From contig CABIVS010000007.1 in assembly GCA_902362375.1 (NCBI GenBank), forward strand, positions 124,001 to 188,000: a stretch of 64,000 bases of DNA. Direction: 5' to 3'. Shown piece by piece: positions 28,259-35,600 of this stretch (position 1 is the first letter of the stretch; every line of letters begins with the position of its first letter). The position numbers and the translations under genes were made by a program. This DNA is from Bacteroidaceae bacterium (GTDB lineage Bacteria > Bacteroidota > Bacteroidia > Bacteroidales > Bacteroidaceae). The notes under the pieces were generated by a model. The model saw nothing but the letters and a program-made list of their open reading frames with translations. It was not told the origin of the DNA and did no database searches.

Positions 28259-29090
28259 CAGTTTTATTTATATTGGTAGATATATCGCTTACTTCTGTCA
28301 CGGCATCCAGCCATCCTTCCATAATGACGGCAGGTGAATGGGTAGTCAGGATGATCTGCACATTCGGATTCAGTTCACGTATCATAGCAATCAATTTTTG
28401 CTGCCATTCTATGTGAAGGGAAGCTTCCGGCTCATCCATAAACAATACGCAGTGGCTGTTGTCCTGCACAAGTACGGTCAGCAGAATAACCAGCATTTGC
28501 TTTTCGCCGGACGATAGTTTATAAGGAAACAATAGCTCGCCATCTTGGTAGAAAGCAATATCATTCCGTTTCCGGTCTATCTTTTTACGTGTATAGCTGA
28601 ACAGTTCGTCAATCATATCCTGAAAGCGACGCTTAGCCACAGACAGTGTGGCCGCCTTGCGACGTTCCTCTTCATTGTCGCTGGAAAGCATTTCGATCAT
28701 CTTATTGCCTATGTTAACCTGATAATCGAGATAACGGCGTTGCAACAGGTAGAGTTGCCAATCCAGTTCGGACTTTACATTCTTGTCTGCCATACGGGCG
28801 GTGAAGTCTCCCATAATCAAGGGACGGTCATAGCTCCGGATCACATCATAGGGGATATAGGTTGCCTGGGGATTGTCGAAGAAAAGACGCACCCCGTTCT
28901 TCTCGTCACTTTTCATTTCACCGGAAAGTTCCTCGAGATATCCTACCGAACGGTTCAGAATGGTAGTCTTCCCCACTCCGTTGATGCCGGAGAGGATATT
29001 CACATCGGGACGCAAATCCCATCCTATATTAAAGCGTTCCCATAGTCCGTGTATCTCGATACGACGGATATAATTGGCTTGTTGTTCCAT
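28236..29090 (-). CDS. AAA/ABC-type ATPase paired with DUF4435
   Basis: 284 residues from the ATG at 29090 (an in-frame TTG lies at 29099). It is an OLD/RecF-like ABC ATPase: Walker A SGINGVGKTT (K41), a helical insertion at about 100-180, signature KLSSGEKQ (about 191-198), Walker B VLFMDEPEAS (D219, E220) and H-loop LTTHSP (H251). It lacks the long coiled-coil arms of SMC and Rad50 and has no fused TOPRIM domain; that part is supplied by the overlapping DUF4435 gene. Together they look like a split OLD nuclease or a PARIS-like AriA/AriB pair, though the ATPase is shorter than I remember for AriA. The overlap of 23 bases shows coupling. Confidence 0.88.
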   Translation of the reverse strand: MEQQANYIRRIEIHGLWERFNIGWDLRPDVNILSGINGVGKTTILNRSVGYLEELSGEMKSDEKNGVRLFFDNPQATYIPYDVIRSYDRPLIMGDFTARMADKNVKSELDWQLYLLQRRYLDYQVNIGNKMIEMLSSDNEEERRKAATLSVAKRRFQDMIDELFSYTRKKIDRKRNDIAFYQDGELLFPYKLSSGEKQMLVILLTVLVQDNSHCVLFMDEPEASLHIEWQQKLIAMIRELNPNVQIILTTHSPAVIMEGWLDAVTEVSDISTNINKTDGNFTTR

Positions 29091-29111
29091 AATATTCAAG
29101 TTTAATCAAGG

Positions 29112-29119
29112 CAAATATA
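29112..29119 (-). promoter_or_regulatory. Promoter -7 box of the ATPase-DUF4435 operon
   Basis: Minus-strand TATATTTG, a perfect TAnnTTTG match 22 bases before the ATPase ATG. On the other strand TACCTTTG (29142-29149) could serve the EamA gene. Confidence 0.55.
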
Positions 29120-29212
29120 AACAAATCATACGATAAAAAGCTACCTTTGCAACCGTTTTCTCTATTTGATTGTTAATGATATCAGAAATATAGTAAAATA
29201 AATAGCATCAAC

Positions 29213-30130
29213 ATGGACAAAAGTAAGAACCTGTATGGTCATTTGTTTGCGCTTACGGCAAACGTTATGTGGGGATTAATGTCTCCCATCGGTAAGTCAG
29301 CTCTTCAAGAGTTTTCCGCAATTTCAGTTACCACGTTCCGTATGGTGGGAGCAGCAGCAGCTTTCTGGATTCTTTCTATATTTTGTAAACAGGAACATGT
29401 GAATCATCAAGATATGCTGAAAATCTTCTTTGCTTCACTTTTTGCGCTAGTATTCAATCAAGGAGTGTTTATCTTCGGACTTTCTATGACTTCTCCTATC
29501 GATGCTTCTATCGTAACTACTACTCTACCGATTGTAACAATGGTTGTAGCGGCCATCTATTTGAAAGAACCTATTACCAATAAGAAAGTAATGGGAATTT
29601 TTGTAGGTGCTATGGGAGCACTCATTCTCATTGTGAGCAGCCAGGCAGGAAGTAACGGAAACGGAAGCCTGATTGGTGACTTGCTTTGTCTCGTTGCGCA
29701 AATCAGTTTCTCCATATACTTAACTGTATTCAAAGGATTATCTCAACAATATTCAGCAGTAACGATTAACAAATGGATGTTCATCTATGCTTCGATGTGC
29801 TATATTCCATTCTCCTATTATGATATTTCTACGATTCAATGGACTTCTGTTTCCACAATTGCTATCATACAGGTATTGTATGTCGTATTAGGAGGTAGTT
29901 TCCTCGCATATCTCTGCATTATGACTGCGCAGAGACTGCTTCGTCCTACGGTAGTCAGCATGTACAATTATATGCAACCGATCGTGGCTACAATTGCGGC
30001 AATCGCAATGGGTATCGGAAACTTTGGCTGGGAAAAAGGGATTGCCATCGCACTCGTATTCCTGGGAGTATATATTGTGACTCAAAGTAAATCGAGAGCT
30101 GACCTTGAAAAAACAGAAAAGCTTCATTAA
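29213..30130 (+). CDS. EamA/DMT family transporter
   Basis: 305 residues with ten predicted membrane helices in two EamA repeats (about 8-140 and 155-290). Typical motifs are ANVMWGLMSPIGKSAL at the start and ALVFLGVYIVTQSK at the end. The family exports or exchanges metabolites and drugs across the inner membrane; the substrate cannot be told from sequence. The gene is transcribed alone, divergent from the ATPase operon, with a TACCTTTG box at 29142-29149 and a terminator directly after. Confidence 0.9.
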   Translation: MDKSKNLYGHLFALTANVMWGLMSPIGKSALQEFSAISVTTFRMVGAAAAFWILSIFCKQEHVNHQDMLKIFFASLFALVFNQGVFIFGLSMTSPIDASIVTTTLPIVTMVVAAIYLKEPITNKKVMGIFVGAMGALILIVSSQAGSNGNGSLIGDLLCLVAQISFSIYLTVFKGLSQQYSAVTINKWMFIYASMCYIPFSYYDISTIQWTSVSTIAIIQVLYVVLGGSFLAYLCIMTAQRLLRPTVVSMYNYMQPIVATIAAIAMGIGNFGWEKGIAIALVFLGVYIVTQSKSRADLEKTEKLH

Positions 30131-30138
30131 TAGTATAA

Positions 30139-30170
30139 ACGGGTAGAAAGACTGAACGTTTCCTACCCGC
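30139..30170. terminator. Terminator between EamA and meaB
   Basis: Imperfect stem ACGGGTAGAAAG / CGTTTCCTACCCG around 30139-30170 with a bulge, placed between two convergent genes. T-rich sequence follows only weakly. Confidence 0.6.
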
Positions 30171-30219
30171 TTATGCTAAATGTATTCTTAAATAATTAGA
30201 ATCTTGTTAATTTAAAACC

Positions 30220-31311
30220 TTATTTCAAATCCTCAAAGTAAGTATCGAGCAGACTTCTTGCAGCTATAAACGAAGTCAGGTTACCTTTCAATACCTGCTG
30301 TTCTTTTTCTAAGAGCATCGCTTCAATCTTCGGATTATGATAAAAGCTGTCACGAAGTTGTTCATTAATGCTTTCATACATCCAATATTTACTTTGTTCG
30401 TTGCGGCGATATTCAAAATAGCCGTTTCCTTTCACGAAATCAATGTACTCGTAAATCATGTCCCAGACTTCCTTCACTCCCAGATTATAAAAACCGGAGT
30501 AAGTCAAGACTTTAGGAGTCCATCCGGATTCAGGCGCAGGAAACAGATGCAATGCATTACGGAATTGAGTGGCAGCCAACTTGGCACGTTCCAGATTATC
30601 TCCATCGGCCTTATTGATAACGATACCGTCTGCCATTTCCATAATACCACGCTTAATCCCCTGCAGTTCATCTCCCGTACCGGACAACTGAATCAACAGG
30701 AAGAAATCAACCATCGAGTGAACAGCCGTTTCGCTCTGTCCCACTCCTACGGTCTCCACAAAAATCTTATCAAATCCGGCAGCTTCGCAAAGAATAATCG
30801 TCTCCCGTGTTTTACGTGCCACTCCTCCCAATGAACCGGCTGACGGACTAGGGCGGATGAACGATTTAGGATGTACGGACAGCTGTTCCATACGCGTCTT
30901 ATCTCCCAAGATACTGCCTTTACTTCGTTCACTACTGGGATCGATAGCCAATACCGCCAACTTGCCCCCTTTTTCAAGTACATGCAGACCGAATACATCT
31001 ATCGACGTACTCTTTCCCGCACCGGGAACACCACTGATACCGATCCGAACCGAATTGCCGGAAAATGGCAGACATTTCTCGATGATTTCCTGTGAGACAG
31101 CCTGATGTTCAGGCTTTACGCTTTCCACCAATGTCACAGCCTGACTCAATATAGTGACATCACCCTTTACGATACCTTCTACAAACTCTGCTACTGAAAG
31201 TTGGCGTTTCTTAGGTTTCCGCTTTAAGTAGGGATTCACAGATGAGGGTTGCTCAATACCTTTATTGACAACAAGTCCCTTATATTCTTCACTATTTTCA
31301 GGATGTTCCAT
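30220..31311 (-). CDS. meaB: Methylmalonyl-CoA mutase-associated GTPase MeaB
   Basis: 363 residues. G3E-family P-loop GTPase: Walker A GVPGAGKS (94-101), FVETVGVGQSE in the switch region, and NKADGDN for guanine specificity. MeaB/ArgK protects and helps reload the B12-dependent methylmalonyl-CoA mutase used in the succinate-propionate pathway of Bacteroides. The mutase genes are not in this window. The gene follows the DUF1573 gene by 11 bases on the same strand, so they are probably cotranscribed, although the functional link is unclear. Confidence 0.95.
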   Translation of the reverse strand: MEHPENSEEYKGLVVNKGIEQPSSVNPYLKRKPKKRQLSVAEFVEGIVKGDVTILSQAVTLVESVKPEHQAVSQEIIEKCLPFSGNSVRIGISGVPGAGKSTSIDVFGLHVLEKGGKLAVLAIDPSSERSKGSILGDKTRMEQLSVHPKSFIRPSPSAGSLGGVARKTRETIILCEAAGFDKIFVETVGVGQSETAVHSMVDFFLLIQLSGTGDELQGIKRGIMEMADGIVINKADGDNLERAKLAATQFRNALHLFPAPESGWTPKVLTYSGFYNLGVKEVWDMIYEYIDFVKGNGYFEYRRNEQSKYWMYESINEQLRDSFYHNPKIEAMLLEKEQQVLKGNLTSFIAARSLLDTYFEDLK

Positions 31312-31322
31312 AACAATAGGAT

Positions 31323-32390
31323 TTAGCGTTTGATATTGATTTCGACTTTCGGGCGTAGCGGATCATTCGTTATCATCAAGATACGTAAATGATGTTTCTT
31401 ATTACCTACGTCACGCTTACGAATGGTCACTTTAAGTTTCGTCATTCCATCCGGGGGAAGCACTGTCTTTTTCAGGCTCACTCCTACCGATGAATTAAAT
31501 ACCTGCAACTTACTGATAATTAACGGAGTTTTTCCGGCATTGGCTATCAATATGTCGTGGCTTGCCTTTTTCTTCTTTATCAATGGCACGCTCAGGTCGA
31601 TGTTCGTTTCAGAAATACGCATGGCAGGAGCGTTCAGAGAATCTTTTTCTGTCATACGTGAGAAGTCGGGAAGAAGAATAGCCGAAACCGGTATTTCATT
31701 ATCTTCGCTCACCTTATCACCGGAAAAACGGGAAAGGTAAACGGATGTTTGTGTCAATCCATAATCTTTCAGCTGGCTTGCATCCAACGTCAGTTTAACA
31801 GTTCCTTTCTTACCTTTCAACAGCACTTTAGGTTCCGCTTCCATTTTCAGATAAGGAGGCAGGTGCATCAGCACCGGTTCGTAGGGACGATCGGAAAGAT
31901 TGGCGATGTTGAAAGTCAATGAAGGCTGCTGTCCGCGATAAACATCAGGAAAAGCAAACTCATCACGATCTAAACGGATATTTCCGATGGCATGAGGAAG
32001 CAGCTTGGTATAATCTTTAATTTCCTGCACCACTTCGCCGGTAAACTTCAGATAAACCAGACTCGGACTGGCATTGCTATAGATGCCTACTGACTTCTCA
32101 AAATGCCCTAACGCCTTGGCATCAAAAGTAGCCTTTACTACTCCCTTTCCTCCGGGAGCAATCGGTTCTTTCGTCCAGTCGGCCACGGCACAGGCACAAG
32201 AGGTCATGACGTTGGTCAGCACCAACGGTTGGTTTCCCGTGTTAGTGATGGTATATTCCACAGCCACCGGACGTTTCCACTCTATTTGTCCGAAGTTATG
32301 TGTCTCTTTATTTGAAGAGATACGCGGTTGGGCAACGGCTGCCAAAGCGACAGTAAGCAAAGTTAATATAGATAGTAAACTACGTTTCAT
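31323..32390 (-). CDS. DUF1573 domain protein, exported
   Basis: 355 residues from the ATG at 32390. The longer frame to 32447 runs through the promoter box and is not used. The N-terminus MKRSLLSILTLLTVALAAVAQ is a Sec signal peptide. At least two Ig-like/ASH-type DUF1573 units follow, the first with THNFGQIEW and VMTSCACAVADW. In Bacteroidetes these proteins are periplasmic or surface proteins of unknown role, often near metabolic genes. It precedes meaB by 11 bases. Confidence 0.88.
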   Translation of the reverse strand: MKRSLLSILTLLTVALAAVAQPRISSNKETHNFGQIEWKRPVAVEYTITNTGNQPLVLTNVMTSCACAVADWTKEPIAPGGKGVVKATFDAKALGHFEKSVGIYSNASPSLVYLKFTGEVVQEIKDYTKLLPHAIGNIRLDRDEFAFPDVYRGQQPSLTFNIANLSDRPYEPVLMHLPPYLKMEAEPKVLLKGKKGTVKLTLDASQLKDYGLTQTSVYLSRFSGDKVSEDNEIPVSAILLPDFSRMTEKDSLNAPAMRISETNIDLSVPLIKKKKASHDILIANAGKTPLIISKLQVFNSSVGVSLKKTVLPPDGMTKLKVTIRKRDVGNKKHHLRILMITNDPLRPKVEINIKR

Positions 32391-32413
32391 GCGATATTTT
32401 TTATTTTGGTGCA

Positions 32414-32421
32414 CAAATGTA
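32414..32421 (-). promoter_or_regulatory. Promoter -7 box of DUF1573-meaB operon
   Basis: Minus-strand TACATTTG, perfect TAnnTTTG match, 23 bases before the ATG at 32390. It decides against the upstream start at 32447. Confidence 0.6.
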
Positions 32422-32444
32422 GGGGTTTTAGATGAGTTTTTCAC

Positions 32445-32471
32445 CACAGATTACACAGATTAACACAGATT
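32445..32471. repeat. Three direct repeats CACAGATT
   Basis: The word CACAGATT occurs at 32445, 32454 and 32464 with 1-2 base spacers, just upstream of the DUF1573 promoter. Related ACACGGATT/CGCGGATT words form the hairpin after alaS (63708-63777). Confidence 0.7.
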
Positions 32472-32520
32472 GGGAAAAGACTTTACTTAATAGCATTCCT
32501 TGTAAGCCCCTGTTTATAAG

Positions 32521-32583
32521 AAAAAAGTTCCTCACCGAGGAAGGATGCCTTCCTCGGTGAGGAACGCCTCGCTCATCGGTGAG
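32521..32583 (-). terminator. Strong terminator of the alpha-2-macroglobulin gene
   Basis: Perfect 18-bp stem GTTCCTCACCGAGGAAGG (32527-32544) with its exact complement at 32548-32565 and a 3-base loop, followed on the minus strand by six T residues (32521-32526). A smaller related hairpin CTC-ATCG-GTGAG lies at 32572-32583. Confidence 0.92.
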
Positions 32584-32604
32584 AATAAAAATCCCCTGCC
32601 GGAA

Positions 32605-35600
32605 CTATTTAATAATAATTGTCATCGAAGCAGAATGCGAAGCGTATTCCGGCGCATAAGCACACTGCATAGTTGCCAAACCTGTTTCGTAAGTTCCTGC
32701 ACGACTGACACGGTAACTATATTCCAACACGTATACACCCTTTCCTAAATGATCGAAGAAGAAATTAGTCGATGCATCTTTGATGTCTACGTAATAGCCA
32801 AGCCCGTTGTTCCAACGATAACCGGAGATACTGCCGATCGGTTCGAAACAAGCGCCCCGCTGATCTTTCAACTGTACAAAGTCCATTGGACGGTCTACGC
32901 GGATGCTCAAACGGGAAACGACTTTATCACCTACCTGAAGAACCGTTTTGGCAGTAATAGGTTGCAATTGAGGCACGTTATTCACTGTCCGCTCCACATA
33001 CAACTGTTTCTCAACATTCAGTTCACCGCCCTGTTGTTTCACATCACTCATAGGAGATTCAAATTCTGCATACACAGCTCCCCAGGCAATACCCGGATTT
33101 CTCTTTTCCACTTCAATCTTGCGGGCATCCACCACATTCTTCTGTGTGAAAGAACGTTTGATATATCCCAATCCGGGAACAGTCGTTTTACTTGGACTAA
33201 CAGTTTCCAGCACTTCATCAGCAATCACAATCCGTACATCTCCCTGATTGTCGAGTAAATTAGTACCCTTCATCAGCAATGCAAATACCGCATCGGCAGT
33301 AGCTACCGGAGAATTCCACTGTTGTGTCTGCTTTTGCTTCAACAACCAAAGTTTCATTTCTTCCACTGTATCGGTATTGCCGCCTGTCTGTTCCAGCGCT
33401 TCCATCACATCTACATGAGCTTGCATCTGCATTCCGCCCCATGTATACGGATTCTCGTTGAAAGCAAAGAACATTCCCTGTTCATCTGTCTTCGTCAGAT
33501 GTTCTTTCAGAGAAGCGACAAACTCCTGCGCTTCCTTCTTGCGTCCGGCTTTATCAAGCACAATGGCGGCAATTGCTTTTGTATCCATCGAAGGAGAAGT
33601 CAGCAATTCTCCTACCTTAGAAAGATAATAGGTATAAGCCGTCTTATTGGCTGCGGGTACCTGCTCTCCCGAAATAGCGATGAGATACAAATATTGCAGA
33701 ATACTGCCCGAAACGCCAGTAAACTTCACACCGTCTTTCTGTGCTTTCAGGATTTCCTTATATTCATCCAAAGCTGATTGATGAAGGTAAGAGAAAGCCT
33801 TCTGTTGCAAAGAAAGAGCCGATCCGCTTAATTTCTCACCAGTCAGCATAGCCAGACGGGCATTCAGTTCGGCGATATAGGTAGTTACAGATCGACTGCC
33901 GTTCATTCCTTTATACCAAGACCATGCCCCATTTGAGTTCTGTAACTCCTGCAATCGAGTCAAAGCTGCGATATTATTACTACGGATGTTATTCAAATCA
34001 AACAAGGTGGCGATGCGCTCTTTCTGTTGCTCTTCCGTCTGTGCTTCGAGCACCCAGGGAGACTCGGACAAAATGATATTCTTCACTTCCTGATTCTTTT
34101 GCAGATTGCTCAAGAACGTTTCTTTCGTACCTCCTTGCAGTTTCCAACTTTCAAATACCGCTTTGATCTTCGGCTGACTGTTCATGATAAACGAAGCCAA
34201 TGTATTGGCATAGTAGGCAGTAGCCCAGGAAATAGCGTTATTACTTGTCGGAAGACTCAATGAAGGCAATGCCTGAACGGCATACCAAGCCGGGTTTCCT
34301 GTAAATTCAACAGTCAGTTTACGATCTGTGGCTGTTTTACTTTGTTGATTGAACAGATGATCGAGTGAGAAAGTACGGGTTTCTTCTCCACGCACTGGCA
34401 TTGGAAGTGTCTCCACCAAATGCTCTTTATTGCTAAGAACCGGAAGCAACTGTTGTTCTCCATCGCTGAAAGTACCACTGTCGGCAATCATCCGGCATCC
34501 CACTATTTCGTATTTATCACTAACAGTAAATTGGAAGTCCACACCCATTGTCTTTCCGGCAGCAAGGCTGAATTTCTGTTTTTGTGTACTGATGACCTTC
34601 TCTGTCATCGGGTCAAAAAGGACCAGACTGACCGTTCCGGCTTGCGGCTTACCAGTCATATTAGAGATAGAAGCTGCCAGAGAAGTCTTATCACCCACAC
34701 GCACAAAACGAGGGAGATTAGGAGTCAGCATAAATTCTTTGCTTGTGGCAGCTTCGCCATCCAATGTTCCCGTCAACATTCCCTTTGTATGAGAATATCC
34801 ACGGAAGTTCCAACGCGTCAGACTTTCGGGCATCGTGAAAGAGAAAGAGATCTCTCCCTGTTCATTGGTGCGAAGTTGAGGATAGAAGAATGCTGTTTCT
34901 GCTAAATTGGTACGCAAGTCGGCAGATGCTTCGGGAAGCATTTCGTTGTCAGATGCCTCATCCGCTTTTTCTCCCGTGGGTATCATTTCCGATTGAAATT
35001 CAACATTAGTCATGGCATCAGCAGCCATAGCCGATTTCATCTTTGGCGCATTACTCCTTAAAGTTGCAACGTCCAATGTCGAAACGCTACCTGTCACCGT
35101 CAACTTTCTCGTCGAGCCATATCCTCTCACTATTACTTCACCCATTCCTCCACTATTATAATGGTCCGATAGCATCACAAAATGGTCATACTCCAGTGAT
35201 GGCACTTTGAGACTCTTCGTATTCCACCAATAATTGAATGAATTATTACCGGAATATCCACTCATCCAATTAAAATATGGAACAATCTGATTATAGTAGA
35301 TTTGGAAATTCTGTTGCCGGTTCCATATTTTATCCAAGGAGGCATCATACATCGTTGCCAGCATTTCCGCATTGGCAGCCTGCCCTTGCGGCGTTTTAAT
35401 CGTCAGTTTCCATTCCTCCTTTTGTCCCGGACGCAATTTATCACGGAACACTTCCCACTTCATAGTCAGCGTCTTGTCAGGAATCCGTTTGGTCAGCCGC
35501 ACCTGTTCCTGATAAACCTGTCCGTCTCTCACCATACAGAGATTCACAAAGACACCATCCCCATAACTTTCCCGATATGGATACTCGAAACGGACAATCG

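Noticed and set aside
35041..35160. A SusC/TonB-dependent transporter gene
   Set aside because: Only the plug-start motif is similar; the rest of the 1910-residue protein is alpha-2-macroglobulin and there is no beta barrel.
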